Shown here piece by piece: positions 10,820 through 22,976 of a DNA stretch of 64,000 nt; within the stretch, counting starts at the first letter, position 1, and every line of letters begins with the position of its first letter. Made by a program: the position numbers and the translations under genes. A model generated the notes under the pieces. The model was not told the DNA's origin. It ran no database searches and saw only the letters and a list, made by a program, of their open reading frames with translations. Source of the stretch: Palaemon carinicauda. Its lineage: Eukaryota > Arthropoda > Malacostraca > Decapoda > Palaemonidae. The stretch spans positions 46,666,753 to 46,730,752 of the forward strand of contig NC_090761.1 in assembly GCF_036898095.1 (NCBI RefSeq). Reading direction: 5' to 3'.

Positions 10820-12255
10820 CTTGTATATGCGTATGAACAAGTAACAAATAATAAAAGTAATTTTAATTTTTCTCAGCTATACAAACCTGAGTCTTATTAA
10901 TTAGATTTCTTCTCTCGACCACCCCTCTCAGGCCTTGGCCCAAGGACAAAAGTTGCTCTTATGCATCACCTGTCATTAATCAACTACCTTGTTTAATGAT
11001 TCCACCTTGCACGGAAGTAATATTCTATTTTAAGGGGGCCGGCCGGCTAATGCCGTTTTTTAAGGACAGGACTTTGACATTCATATCACTTCATAAGGTG
11101 ATATAGGACATCTCAAAACTGCATAGGATTTTTGCCTCTGACCTTCGGTTTTGCGCGCTAGGGCGATTTATCCTGAAAATTAGTATTTTTCAAATTATGT
11201 TTCCTCCCTTGATAATTAATATTAAGACCCGGAATTATTACCCTATATAGACCTGATGTACACCTTCAATAAAATGAAGTTGGTTTTTTTTTTCTAAGTT
11301 TTTTTTATAAAAGTAATTTTTTTGCTAGATATGAAATTTTTCATTATAGTAAAAAAAAATAAACCCCAAAAATTAGAGGAAAAAGAAAATATGAAACCAA
11401 AAATTGGTAAAAAGGGTAACATTTAATTGTTTTATAATGTCTTTCTAAGTTATATACCAAATTTCAATGCCATATCTTTGAAACTAAAGGAGAAGATAGA
11501 TAATTAGGAATTTTATGTTCCTTTGTGGATATTTAAAAACAGAAAAAAAGGATTTTATCATAATTTAATCATAAATGAAGATCCTTTTGCTCAATATCTT
11601 GCTTCCTTTGGCTCCTGTCAGGCAAGGTAGCCACTACTCCATCCAGACCACTCTCTCCCTCTTTGCGTCACTACCGATATTACCCACTTTTTAACTCTTA
11701 ATAGAGTGAATTTTCTTCTTCCATATGTAAGCAAGATGTTAAAATTGTCTATTTCTTTTTGAAATGATAAAATTCTTGCAGAAAACGAGAAAAACAAATG
11801 TAAAAATGAATGAATGTCAGCGGTCAAACTCAGACATACATTCTCTATGAGGTTTGTGGTAGGACTGTAAGGTGAAGGGTGTAATTTTCATGTAATAGAT
11901 TATCTTGTGACTCATGGAAGCTATACAGATGCCATTGTTCACAATTTCTTCTACATTAAAATGTAATAATTATCAAAATTTACAATAAAAGAAGGAATAC
12001 TGCATTTTCTTGTAGGGAACAATGTTTGTGGTTTATTGGGTTACTTTTACTAATTACCCTGTAACTATGAAGGTAAGAGGAATTTTGACAAAATATTTTG
12101 TATGTGCATTCTCCATTGCCATACGAAGCTCAGTGAATTTTTTCCGGATTTTATGTCTTTCCTCCTATACCCCCATATATTGGTATTCTGGCTGGCCCCC
12201 TTAAAGGATTCAGGATTGAGTAGTTTGGAAAAATACAGATTGGTTTTAAGTATTG
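10820..12255 (+). mobile_element. DIRS fossil F: ICR and right end, interrupted by a MITE
   Basis: The segment 10820-10905 has the layout of a DIRS internal complementary region: a 'gtaacaaat' word (complement of a TTTGTT left tip) followed by 'aaaagtaattttaatttttc' and 'ctatacaaacctgag', the complement of a right end. Downstream, after removing 11034-12200, 'aaaggattcaggattgagta' and 'tttggaaaaatacagatt' reproduce the right tip, closely like 45135-45165 in fossil E. No coding remnant was recognised upstream. It is an old, 5'-incomplete DIRS copy. Confidence 0.55.
11034..12200. mobile_element. 1.17-kb non-autonomous DNA transposon with TTAA target duplication
   Basis: The element is bounded by TTAA at 11030-11033 and 12201-12204. 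Its ends are inverted: left 'gggggccggccgg', right complement 'gggggccagccag'. The flanks joined through one TTAA read 'attttaaaggattcagg', which resembles the uninterrupted 'cctattgaaggattcagg' in fossil E at about 45117-45137, so the TTAA behaves as a target duplication. No transposase frame is present. TTAA targeting is typical of piggyBac, but the tips start with G rather than the usual CCC, so the superfamily is uncertain. Confidence 0.7.
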
Positions 12256-12758
12256 ATAAATATGATTTTTTTTAATATCTTTTGTATACAGTACATACCC
12301 ATAGTAGTGAACTACCATATATTGATTTAAAATCTTATATCCAGTTTTTCATATTTTTTCCATACCTAAAGTATTTGCTATTATTCTATTATAAAACTCA
12401 TCTCATAATAGAAATTTGCTGAACTACGAGAAATCTAAATAAAAACACCAGATTAGCAAGGGTTTGGTTTGTAGAGTTTTTTATTTTTCTTAAGTTTATA
12501 GTTCATGGTAACTTACGTAATCATATCTGATTACATAAGTAATCATATATGACTGTACAAGATGTACGTGAACACGAATATTGTTAGGATTTGAATATTG
12601 TATCAAACCTCAGTGCTATTGCAAGAATATCTGCTCTGTATCTAGTTACATAAATGTGCCTATAATAAAATGGTTGATATCCATGTAAAAGATATTTTTA
12701 AAACAATTTCATGTCAGAGTATTTTGCTGTCTCACTGACATTTTGTTTCAACTTGCAG

Positions 12759-13011
12759 GATAACTTTATCAGAACAGTGCCCGAAGAAACACCAAAACCA
12801 AAAAGACCCCGGAAAAAGAATAAAATGCCCATTTTATCTCGATATGGAAAGCGAAGTAAAAAACGCCGGAGATCTTCCAATTCTACAAGTTCCATTATTC
12901 CTTCAACCAGTGTACGACCTCCAATGGCCAGTCAGTCTTCACTCTCCTCACCTCAACCATCACCCTCCACACCACAAACATCCCCTCATTTTTCTACTAC
13001 ATCCTGTACAG
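12759..13011 (+). CDS. Host gene exon: basic, Pro/Ser-rich segment (partial)
   Basis: An internal exon with acceptor 'tttcaacttgcag' ending at 12758 and donor 'gtaatg' at 13012. It starts in phase 0 and ends with one extra base. It encodes a strongly basic stretch with two nuclear-localisation-like clusters ('KPKRPRKKNK' and 'KRSKKRRR'), then a Ser/Pro/Thr-rich run ('SSPQPSPSTPQTSP'). The extra G plus the first two bases of the 24325 exon complete an Asp codon. The protein is probably nuclear. I do not recognise the family, and exons for its N-terminus are not visible in this window. The exon assignment rests on splice borders, phase continuity and composition, not on homology. Confidence 0.75.
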
Positions 13012-14194
13012 GTAATGGCAGCGGTTTATATCACGTTTGTAAAGTCAGTTGTTATTATTTGGTGGGCATGGTATTTTGTATTTTCATTGTGAACTTGAAT
13101 TTGTTTCAGAATACTTTTTATAATTCTCATGTAGGGATATGATTGTTTTACCGCAAAATCATCATTTATATTTTTACCCTTTCTTGTGTCGTGAAATTTC
13201 CCACACACTTCAGCTGGTGTTTGTAACCCAGGATTACAAACTACTATACATTTCTTTTATTATTCATGCGTTTGCTTTAGAATGAACTAGTATGGAGTTT
13301 TAGAAAATTGTCCTTTCTATTTGAGGATGACACAACCTGTTTATATTTTCACTTCATTAATTTCATATGTAATTAGTGTATTCCACTGACATGAGATTAG
13401 TGCAATTTTGTTAAATTTTCTGAAGGTGGAAGTAGACAACTATTAAACAGTTTACCATCTGTTCTTGATAGTTTGCTTAAAAAGAATAAATTATCAATTT
13501 TCTTGTTTGTTTGTGGAAAAAGAACAACTAGTGCTTTTATGCTTCAGTTCAAGTTAGGGTTGCATTACTTATTGCATTCCTTAGCTCATATTTGGCTTTT
13601 TGGTGACTGGTATATGTTGATTGGGACAATTTGATCCCAGATTTTCTCAAGAGACCTGTGTGGAGGACAGTTTGGTACTAGAAAATTATATCAAAATGTG
13701 TAGAGTACATTATTTTCATATATTTGACCCTATGATATTTTCAATGCTTTGTTGTAGTAAGTATTTAAAATATAAACTAGATTACACAATTTCAATGTAA
13801 TCTAATTTTTTATTTTCTGGACATGATCCATGATCCATGTACAAAATGATTCAATGGGATGTCTGGTAATATATTGAAAGAGGACAACCTTTTGTTGTTC
13901 ATGAAGGCATGCAAAGTATAGTATGGATTTGTTCTTACATATATACAAGGCTTACTTCCTTTAAAATAGGGAAATATCTTGATGGGACTTAGATGTGAAA
14001 GGAGATCTCTCCAGTCTTTTCTGTCTTTTACCTGTCTTGCAAAAATGCCATATATTAGGCCTTCCTATCAGTTTCCATCCTGCCACTTCTATATCTGTGC
14101 CTTTTCCATATCACTTCTCATCAAATGACCCAACCATCTCGATCTTTATAGTCTCCTTTTTTCCCAGTACCTAGACAGCACATCATTTCAATAA
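13012..14194. other. Intron sequence, no gene recognised
   Basis: AT-rich intron between the 12759 and 24325 exons. No ORF of interest. Decayed repeats may be present but none was identified. Confidence 0.5.
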
Positions 14195-15075
14195 TTTGGC
14201 ATTCGTTAAGGCCTTGGAGCATGTGATGGCCTTCTTACAATCTCCAATGCTGTACAAAAATCTCTTGATTGTGGTCAGGAAGTTTATGTGATTGGCCCTG
14301 ATTTTAGTGCTGCCTTTGACCGTGTTAATCTTGTGGCCCTTGTTTTCAAACTCAAACATTTGAGAGTAGGTGAGTCTTATCTTAGCATCATTATTGAATT
14401 TTTAAGTAATAGATCGCAAAGAGTTGTTGACTGATGGACATCATAATGAGTTTAGGATTATGATAACTAGTGTTCCTCTTCCTCAGAGTAGTTTTCTTGG
14501 TGCATACTATATACACATGACATATGGTTTGGCCTAGAAAACAAGCTCATAGCATTTGTAGATAATGCTACTCTCTCTGCATCAATTCCATCTCCTAAAT
14601 GTAGATCTTTGATTCTGCCTTGTTTCGAATATTGTTCTCCTGTCTGGTCTCCAGTTGCTGAATCTCATCATAATTTGTTGGACAGGAACTTGCGGGCTAT
14701 TTTTTTATATTAATCTCTCTCTCCATCGTTCAGTGAGTTCATTATGTATGTTGCATAAGTTTTTTTTTAAATATTAACCACCATGTTTGTAATACTAAGT
14801 ATGCAGTTAATTCTAAGTTATACCTTCTCCATACTGCACAGTATTCTAGAAATTTTATTCCAGCAGCAACCAAGTTGTGGAATGATCTTCCTACTCAGGC
14901 TGTGGAATATATGGAACTTGCAGCAAATTTTTGCGTTAAACAGGCAAACATAAGTCTCTTTTTATAGTTTATTTATGAAAGATCTATTTTAGTATTGTTA
15001 CTGTTCTTAGATTATATTCTAATTGTTCATTACTCTTCTTTTAGTTTGTTTATTTATTTCCTTTCCTCAATGGGG
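14195..15075 (+). pseudogene. Degraded CR1/Jockey-like LINE reverse transcriptase and 3' end
   Basis: Around 14290-14420 the plus strand reads 'DFSAAFDRVN', 'FKLKHLRVG' and 'EFLSNRSQRVV', the RT palm motif A region of CR1/Jockey-type LINEs. Near 14500 'SVPLPQSS' stands for the VPQGS motif and near 14550 'FVDNATL' replaces the catalytic (Y/F)ADD, so the active site is lost. A deletion then joins directly to 'ILPCFEYCSPVW', part of the post-RT region. The 3' end parallels 440-960. The copy is in an intron of the host gene, in sense orientation, and is clearly inactive. Confidence 0.75.
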
Positions 15076-15188
15076 TATGACCTGAGTTTCCCCTTTTTAC
15101 AGTTCAGTTTATTTTACAATAGCTGTCAACATTTATGAACGTCAAGGGAGTATAGAAATATTGAATTTTAGTTTGTTCCGTAACCGAA

Positions 15189-15354
15189 ATACAAACCACG
15201 CTATGTACATTGGGTTTACTTTCGGCGTAGCTGAAATGACAAGCGAATAATTTTTAACGAGGGTTAACTAACCACGCGCTAGTTAGCGGGGGTAGGGGAA
15301 AGGTAGCTTGCTACCCCTCCCCCCCACACACCGGTGATTTGCTTCACTTCACTT
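15189..15354. repeat. Left inverted terminal repeat of DIRS A
   Basis: About 166 bp matching the complement of 22771-22939. It runs from 'atacaaacc', through 'acattgggtttactttc' and 'aacgagggttaacta', to 'cttcacttcac'. Differences between the arms are scattered, with a few small indels. Confidence 0.9.
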
Positions 15355-15461
15355 TTGGCTCCGGCGATGAACAGACGTGTCTGTCCATCGTCCTCGTTTG
15401 ACAGCCTTAATCTTTTGTGCTTTTCCTCAGCTTGTGTGTTTGAAGTTAGCCTCGCCCTTGG

Positions 15462-18400
15462 ATGTCCAACATGCGCAAGTGCCCTGGTATTGCCGGTCGC
15501 CCTTGCGGTACTTTCATGTCTGCGGTGGATACAGATCCTCACACCCTTTGCCCGCAGTGTCGAGGCCGACGGTGTGACAGAGATAATACTTGTAGTGAGT
15601 GTAGGGAGTGGTCAGCCTCCCAGTGGGAGAAGTTTAGCCGCCGGCGTAAGAAGAAGTCGATGAGAGACCGTTCTCCTTCTGGGGTTCCCTTGAAGGAGGA
15701 AGGCTCTCGGGACTCTTCTTCCGCCGCCCAAACCTCCTCCGAAGCTCCCCCTCGTCCGGCTCCTAAGGAGAGACCGCCGAGTGGGAGCGCAGGCCCTAGT
15801 TCTGTTTCCCAACCTTCGGTGGGGGAGAGGGCGTCGCCTCCCATAGCGGGGCAGCTTCCCCTCCTCCTCCGGGGGAGGTTTTTGATAATGATCCTGTGTC
15901 TCATGATGATCTTTTTCAGCTTTGGGCTTCCTTGGGGCTGAAGGGCCTGCCCTCCAAGGAAGCCCTGTTTGACCTTGTCCAGTTGGGGGCCGCTGTTAAG
16001 CAGTCGCCGGTGATAGCAGAGGTAGATCCTCTGTCTATCGTCGACGTCGTGGTGACAGAGGCTTCCGATGGGTCGGGGCAAACCTCTGCGGTTCCTGATG
16101 AGGATGACGTTGCTGAAGGCTCTCCTCCCCCTTCTGTACATCCTTCGAAGGGGGAAGGGAGTCCCACGGGCTCTTCTGCTGCCAAGCCTCCCTCTCGGGG
16201 GAGCGCTTTGACTGAGACTCCCCTTCGGAGGACTGATGATCCTGACGACCCCCCTCGTGGCCGCCTTCGCCGTAAGGCTCACCGTCCGCTACATCGCAAG
16301 GGCCTCCCGTCTCCCTATAAGGGTGCTAAGAGGCGCCTTTTTTAATCTTCGCCTCCTTCCTCCGATGGGGGGACTCCTCACCGTAAGCAGCCTGCAGCTC
16401 CTGTCTCCTTAGACCTCTCCGGGGATCGATCTCGTTCTCCAAAGCCTTCCAGACCTTCCGTCCCTGGTGCAGATGGACAGCAGTCTGACCTCGTCATCTA
16501 ACGGGCAACGGTCCCTTCGGGACAAAGGGTTGCCTCCCACGGTGTGGGTGCTTCCCTTGCGCGTCAGGGTTCCCTTGCACGCCCTTCTGCAGTGTTAGCG
16601 CACAGGCGCTCTCCTGCTCGTCAGCGTTCTCCTGATCGCCAGCGCTTTCCTGTTTGTCAGCGCTCTCCTGATGATCGTCGCCCCACTGCTCGCAAGCGCT
16701 CTCCTGAGGACACCGAACATTCTGCTGTCCCTGTTGTGCGCCCAGCGCGCCATAGGTCTCCTGAGCGCTCTAGATCTCCTGCCCGTCAGAGCGCACCTGC
16801 GCTCCCAGTTCCTGACACGCGCCCTGTGCGCGCACGTTTGCCCGCGCGACCGAGAACTTCGGTTCAGGTCTTGGACAAGGACTCTTCTTCTCCTCGCGAT
16901 CCTGCTCGTCAGCCTGTTCCAGCGCAGCAACGCTCGCGGTCTCCTACGCATACTTCTAAGGCTACTGTACGCCCTCGCGCCCACGCTCCTCCTGTTCCTG
17001 AGCCCGTTCATGAACGTTCGCCTTTGCGCAACGCGCCGGCAGCTCCCACACAGGATTCCACGCGTCGACCTCCTGCTCGCCAGCGATCACAGACGCATCA
17101 ACGTTCGCCTGCTCGTCAGTGATCTCCTGCGCGTCAACGGTCCCCAGCACGTCAGCGATCCCCTGAACATTGGCGATCTCCTGACCGCCCGCGTGATTTT
17201 TCCCCTGCGCGCAAGTGCTCTCCTACGCGTCGGCGCCCAGAGGATCTGGAGAGACATGGGTCTCCTTCTACCAGCTCGCCCACGCGCCAATGCATTCCCT
17301 CGCTGACACGCCAACGCTCTCACTCGCCAGCTCGCCCATGCGCCCACGTGATCGTTCACCCGCGCGCAACCGCTCCCGCGCTCGATTGTCTCCCCGCGAT
17401 TGCGCGCCCACGCTTCAACAGCCTCTTGTGCGCGACTCCTTAGTTTCGCCAACGCACGAGCGTCAGCACGACCCCCGTTCGCGTCGGGTTCCGCAGCTCG
17501 TGACAGCAGCAGGGACGCGTGTCGCCAGACCGCAATCAGGATCGCCCCCGCCTAAGCGCAGGTCTCTTTTTCAGGATAGGGAAGACCCATCGAAGAGGGC
17601 AGAGCAACTTTCTTCCCCTTTTTCCTTACAGGCAGGTCCAGTGGTGTCCACTCCGAAGGATCGCCGGATTCCCTTCCCTCCAGCGGGAATTTCGGACTCT
17701 GTGTCCGTGTCTTGGCAGTCTTGGTTTGGTCCTCTGATGCGGGCGTTAGTGAAGGCTATGAAGCCGGCACTCGCCGATCCGATCAAGGACACAAGCCAAC
17801 GGCGGCCTTGCCCCCGCTGAATAGAAGGAGAGGAGTGGACTTCATGGTGACTTCTCCTAGGGAGAAGCTGGTTCCTAAGAGGTCCGTCAAGAAGGTTCCG
17901 TCCCCTTCGCAGGCGCTTTCTCATTCTCCTGAGGACGAGGCTTTTCCGTCCTCAGGAGAATCCAGTGAGGTAGCGGTCTCCCCCTCGGCACCAAGGGGGG
18001 AATCGTCTCCTTGTTCAGGGGAATCGTCTCGCGTGGAAGGCGCCTTCCAGACCTCTTTTTTGGGGTCCCGTATCCCGCCCAGGAGGGAACCTAAAGACTC
18101 CAACACGATTCCGAAGTCGTCTTCTCGAATTCGTCAGGATCCAGCTGCACCCCGGGAGAACGTCCATGCATCTCCCCAGGAAGAGATTCTGGGGACGGGA
18201 GACTTAGCTGGCAGTCCACAGGAAGGAGACCAGCAAGAGTCTGAGCATGCCCTATGGCAAGTTCTGAGCCTGATGAGACAGCTCAACGGGGTCATGGACC
18301 CCGTGATCGCCCCCCGTGAAGGCAAGGACACGGTCCTGGATCAGGTGTACGGAACTCAGAAGCCCCCCAAGGCCAGCGCGGCTTTGCCCTGGACCCAGGG

Positions 18401-19115
18401 GCTGAAGAGTGCCAGAGCCAGGGCCAATGCTCAACTCGCGGTTCTCGCTTCCTCCAGTCGTTCCTCTGCCGGGAACAAACTCCTCCCACCTCCTCGTCTC
18501 CAGCAGAGGAGGTATTTTGAGATCATGGGGGAGTCTAGCCTCGCTCTTCCCCTCCATCATTCGGCAGAAGAGCTCGCTAGGGGAGTTCCCCTTGAGAAGC
18601 TCTCCGCCCGGCAGGTGACGTTCTTGGCGTCGGAGATCCTGAGCCATGAGAAGGTCGTGAAGTGCGCCATGCAGGCCACTTCGTGGCTGGATATCTGGCT
18701 AGGTTCTCTGGGCATCCTATTGCGCTCCGAGGATCTGTCTAAGGAGACCAATAGGAAGGCCCTGGAGACCTTCCTCCTCTTGGGCACTCGCTCCATCGAG
18801 TTCCTAGCACATCAGGTTACCAACCTTTGGGCCAACTCGGTGTTGAAGCGTCGTGATGCGGTGACCGAGAAGATCCACCCGAAGGTCCCCGCCGTGGATG
18901 TCTGCAGGCTCAGGCACGCTTCCCTCCTTGGGGGGAATCTGTTCGAGCCGCAGGACATGGAACGTACAGCTGAGAGGTGGAGGAAGTCTAGCCAAGACTC
19001 CCTCCTCCAAAGGGCCCTTGCTTCTCGGCCCTACAAGTCTCCAGCTCTGCAGCAGCAGCCTCGCAAGACACCAAAGCAGGCGCCGGCAGCTAAGAAAGTG
19101 GTGTCTAAGCCCTAG
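15462..19115 (+). pseudogene. DIRS A gag-like ORF, frameshifted
   Basis: The N-terminus starts at the ATG at 15462 and holds a Cys/His domain shared with copies B, C and D: C-x7-C, then 'DPHTLC', C-x2-C, 'RG' and 'CSEC'. An Arg/Ser/Pro-rich middle follows with degenerate 'RQRSP' repeats (about 16600-17300). The C-terminal part (about 18530-19010) is a helical domain with 'SWLDIWLGSL' and 'ANSVLKRRDAV' that aligns with B and D. The pieces lie in frames 15462-15941, 15896-17122, 17215-17820 and 17712-19115, with a stop at 17120-17122, so several indels separate them. The role as nucleocapsid-like RNA-binding protein is inferred from its position. Confidence 0.75.
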
Positions 19116-19149
19116 CCCTTTCCAGCCAAGGACAAGAGGGGCGGTTAGT

Positions 19150-21278
19150 CCTCCAGGGGAGGCAAGACTCCTAGAGGGAGCGGCCGCGGCCGCAAACGCA
19201 AGGAGTGGCAGTCCCCCCGTGTGTCCACCTGTGGGAGGATGCCTTCAAAGTTGCGTGCACAGGTGGCAGCAACATGGAGCCGATGTTTGGACGGTCTCCG
19301 TGATCGGCCAAGGGTATCGCGTCCCATTCACGACATCTCAACCTCCCCTGACAGCGAATCCAGTGTCGTTTAGCTCCTATGCCATGGGATCGGTAAAGGC
19401 GCTAGCCCTTCGGGTAGAAGTCGAGACCATGCTCAAGAAGGATGCTCTCCAGGAGGTCGTCGACGGCTCCCCATGCTTCTTCAGTCGACTCTTTCTTGTA
19501 AAGAAGGCGTCTGGAGGCTGGAGACCTGTCATCGACCTCTCAGCTCTGAACAAGTTTGTCAAGCAAACTCCGTTCAGCATGAAGACAGCGGACACGGTCA
19601 GACTTGCGGTGAGACCACAAGACTTCATGTGCACACTGGATCTAAAGGATGCGTACTTCCAGATCCCAATCCATCCGTCTTCCAGGAAGTACTTGAGATT
19701 CAGCCTAGACAGCAAGACCTACCAGTTCAAGGTGCTGTGCTTTGGTCTCTCCACAGCACCTCAGGTGTTCACCAGAGTGTTCACCCTGATTTCATCTTGG
19801 GCGCACAGGAACGGCATCCGTCTTCTTCGTTATTTGGACGACTGGCTGATCCTAGCAGATTCGGAGTCCACCCTTCTTCGATACCGAGACAGGCTTCTGG
19901 GACTTTGCCAGGATCTGGGGATCGTGGTAAATCTCGAGAAGTCCTCTCTGCAGCCATCCCAACGACTGGTTTATCTAGGCATGTTGTTAGACACCAATCT
20001 CCACAAAGCCTTTCCATCAGACGACAGGATAGCAAGGCTGAGGAGGGTGGCGGAACCCTTCCTCAGGCAAGAAGAGCTTCCCGCCCAATCGTGGTTGCGT
20101 CTCTTAGGTCATCTCCCCTCCCTGGCTCGTCTGGTTCCAAACGGCCGTCTCAGGATGAGATTCCTGCACTGGTGGCTCAAGTCCAGATGGAATCAAGGAT
20201 CCAATTCCCCGGACTTACAGGTCCCGATAGGACCTTCGGAACAGGCGGACCTGCAGTGGTGGCTGGTCGACGAGAACCTGCGAAAGGGAGTAGATCTTCT
20301 CGTCCTCCCCCCCGGAGTTGACTCTGTTTTCGGACGCGTCAAAAGAAGGGTGGGGGGCGCACATTCTGGACCAGAGGACCTCAGGCCTTTGGTCACAATC
20401 AGAAAAGTACCTGCACATCAACCTGCTAGAGATGAAGGCCGTCTTTCTGGCTCTTCAACAGTTCCAACGGACCCTGGCGGGTCACTCCGCGGTAGTGATG
20501 AGCGACAACACCACGGTAGTGGCTTATGTCAACAAGCAGGGAGGTACTTTTTCGCAGCAGCTATCCCATCTTGCAGTAGAGATTCTGAAGTGGACCGAAG
20601 TCCACTCGATAACACTATCAGCTCGCTTCATTCCTGGCAAGAGGAATGTGCTCGCCGACAGTCTGAGCAGGGCTTCACAGATAGTGAGTACCGAGTGGTC
20701 TTTGGATCCTCAGATAGCCAACAAAGTCCTGACTTTGATGGGGTTCCCCGACCGTGGATTTGTTCGCGACAGTTTTGAATTTCAAGCTGCCCCTGTACTG
20801 CTCCCCAGTCCCGGACCCCAAGGCACTCTGGCAAGATGCTTTCCAACAACGGTGGGACAACATCGACGTGTACGCCTTCCCACCGTTCTGTCTGATGAGA
20901 AGGGTGCTCAACAGGACCAGACTATCGGTCAACTGTTTGATGACTCTGATAGCTCCACTATGGCATCACGCGGAATGGTTCCCGGACCTTCTGCAGCTCC
21001 TGACGGAGCTCCCGAGAGAACTTCCCCCACGACACAAGCTACTCAGGCAACCACACTGCAACATCTTCCTCAAGGCTGTAGCCTCGCTTCAGCTTCACGC
21101 CTGGAGACTGTCCAGCGTCTCCTCACGGAGAAAGGCTTTTCGCAACAGGTTGCGGAGAGGATGTCTCGGCACCTGCAAAAGTCCTGTGAGGGAGTCTACC
21201 AGGCGAAGTGGAGAGTCTTCTGTGGTTGGTGTCGTGGGAGGGGTATCTCTCCACTCGATGCCACTATTCCAGCAATAG
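19150..21278 (+). pseudogene. DIRS A pol: reverse transcriptase, RNase H, methyltransferase-like domain
   Basis: The RT is in one frame up to about 20320: 'GGWRPVIDLSALNKF', motif A 'LDLKDAYF', 'FGLSTAPQVFT' and the catalytic 'YLDDWL'. After a +1 shift at about 20315 the RNase H reads 'FSDASKEGWG', 'EMKAV', 'SDNTT' and 'ADSLSR'. A second shift near 20765 leads to the domain beginning 'MDLFA', with 'DVYAFPPF' and 'MTLIAPLW', which is the N6-adenine methyltransferase-like domain known in DIRS elements. The pol frame is +1 to gag and overlaps its end, with no AUG before the conserved RT start. Two frameshifts make it non-functional. Confidence 0.88.
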
Positions 21279-22147
21279 CGTAGTTCCTCGTTTATTTGCG
21301 GGAGGAAATGCGCCTTTCGGTCTCAGCGGTGAAAGGCTATCGCTCAGCCTTAAGCTTGGCTTTTAGGCTGAAAGGAGTGGACATTTCTTCCTCGCTGGAA
21401 CTCTCTCAACTCATACGTAGCTATGAGCTTACCTGCCGTCAGTCGGAAGTGAGGCCTCCTCCTTGGAACGTGGTTCGGGTTCTCAGGGCTCTTAAGAGAC
21501 CTCCCTTCGAACCATTACGCCAGGCCTCTGATTGCCACCTGTCTTGGAAGACGGCTTTCCTGCTCACTTTGGCCTCTGCCAAGCGAGTTAGTGACCTTCA
21601 TGGTCTCTCGTATGACATCGCCCTTTCAAGGGGATGGGGGGAGGTAACGTTTAGGTTCGTCCCTGAGTTTGTTGCCAAGACTCAGAATCCTGGAGTGCCA
21701 GACCCACAATTCGACTCTTTCAGGATCGCGAGTCTCCGTTCTGTAACAAGCGACCCAGACCAGCTGCTACTATGTCCAGTGAGGAGTCTAAGGTGTTACT
21801 TGAAGAGAACAGCTGCAGTTCATCCTCAAGTGCAAGCATTGTTTGTTAGCACAGGCAGGACGAAGAGGAGGGTCACCAAGAATACCATCTCGGGTTAGAT
21901 TCGAAGGGTTATCCATCACGCCTTGAATCCAGACCCTCCTCCGTCACGTCGCCCTAGGGCACACGACGTCAGGGGCATTGCTACGTCCCTGGCCTTCAAG
22001 AGAAACTTCTCTGTGACGCAGGTGCTTCAAGCTGGGGTCTGGAAGCGTCAGACGACCTTCACAGCCCACTACCTGCAGGACGTGACCCACAGGAGCCTCG
22101 ATACCTTTTCTATCGGCCCTGTGGTGGCTGCACAACAGCTGGTCTAA
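20960..22147 (+). pseudogene. DIRS A tyrosine recombinase with two in-frame stops
   Basis: The recombinase domain starts near 21094 ('SRLETVQRLL'). The core-binding part includes 'YQAKWRVFCGWC' and 'SAVKGYRSAL'. The catalytic part shows the first Arg in 'SAKRVSDLHGLS', the H-x-x-R in 'HDVRG' and the nucleophile in 'FTAHYL'. In-frame TAG codons lie at 21281-21283, where homologues have an acidic residue, and at 21896-21898, where B has Trp. The start is approximate because the frame overlaps the end of pol. It would integrate the circular DNA form by site-specific strand exchange; here it is dead. Confidence 0.88.
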
Positions 22148-22623
22148 CCTCAGGCTCCTTTATGGACAAGTAGCAGTAGGTTGAGGGCGTTGTTACTCGG
22201 TTTTAGTCTGCGTGAATGAAAGAGTATGTCTGACCCTTACTTCTTTCTTCATCCTCCCCTCTCTTGGGGAAGCAGCATCCTGGTCTCCGCATAGCTGACC
22301 TCAACCTCTGCAGGTAACCCATGCTTCCTTGTGCTCCTAGTATTAAGTTTAATACTGTCGCGTCCCCCATACCCTGACGAGGTGGTATTGGGAACGTCCT
22401 ATCCTGGATTCCTATCTAAAGGTCTCAAGGTCAACTTCATAGGATGAGTCACGCTCTTTCCTCCACACACAACTTATGTAGGCCACACGTTCCTTGCGAA
22501 GCAAGGAACTTGTGAGGTGGAGGGGCTCCTTTTCTCAAGTGCTACTCACTGGGAAGTGGAGCCCCCGGGTAAAGCCAAAGTCAGTAAGGCTGGGGACTTT
22601 CCACCCTACCTAAGGGGTAAGTC

Positions 22624-22727
22624 ACCCAATGTAAATAGCGTGGTTTGTATTTTGGTTACGGAACAAATGACAAATTCGGAGATAATTTGTATTTTTCCTA
22701 ACTATACAAACCTTTGCTATTTACACA
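22624..22727. repeat. Internal complementary region (ICR) of DIRS A
   Basis: The first half ('caatgtaaatagcgtggttt' to 'gttacggaaca') is the complement of the left end. The second half ('tgacaaattcggagataat' to 'ctatttacac') is the complement of the right end. The order reproduces the junction of the two tips in a circle. Confidence 0.9.
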
Positions 22728-22770
22728 TATTTGCCCGCCAGCCCTGTCCCCCAAGTCAAGTCCTACCTCT

Positions 22771-22939
22771 AAGTGAAGTGAAGCAAGTCACCGGTGTGTG
22801 GGGGGCGAGGGGTAGCAAGCTACCCCTTCCCCTACCCCCGCTAACTAGCGTGGGGGTAGTTAACCCTCGTTAAAAACGATTGGCTCGTCATTTCAGCTAC
22901 GCAGAAAGTAAACCCAATGTAAATAGCTAAGGTTTGTAT
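22771..22939. repeat. Right inverted terminal repeat of DIRS A
   Basis: Complement of 15189-15354. About 37 bp of right-tip sequence follow it up to the element end at 22976. Confidence 0.9.
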
Positions 22940-22976
22940 AGTTAGGAAAAATACAAATTATCTCTGAATTTGTCAT

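Larger units (their letters stand above)
15172..22976 (+). mobile_element. DIRS-type retrotransposon, copy A
   Basis: A 7.8-kb tyrosine-recombinase retrotransposon in the large first recognised intron, sense to the host gene. It has inverted terminal repeats (15189-15354 and 22771-22939), an ICR (22624-22727), and gag, pol (RT, RNase H, methyltransferase-like) and recombinase regions in that order. The ICR complement joins the right tip ('gaatttgtcat') to the left tip ('ttgttccg'), as expected from a circular intermediate. There are no LTRs and no target duplication. All three ORFs carry stops or frameshifts, so it is not autonomous. The ITR sequence differs from B/C and from D, so it is a separate family. 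Confidence 0.93.

Noticed and set aside
15539..16282. 247-codon minus-strand ORF
   Set aside because: It lies opposite the gag of DIRS A, has no recognisable domain, and arises from the GC-rich Arg/Ser/Pro coding on the plus strand.
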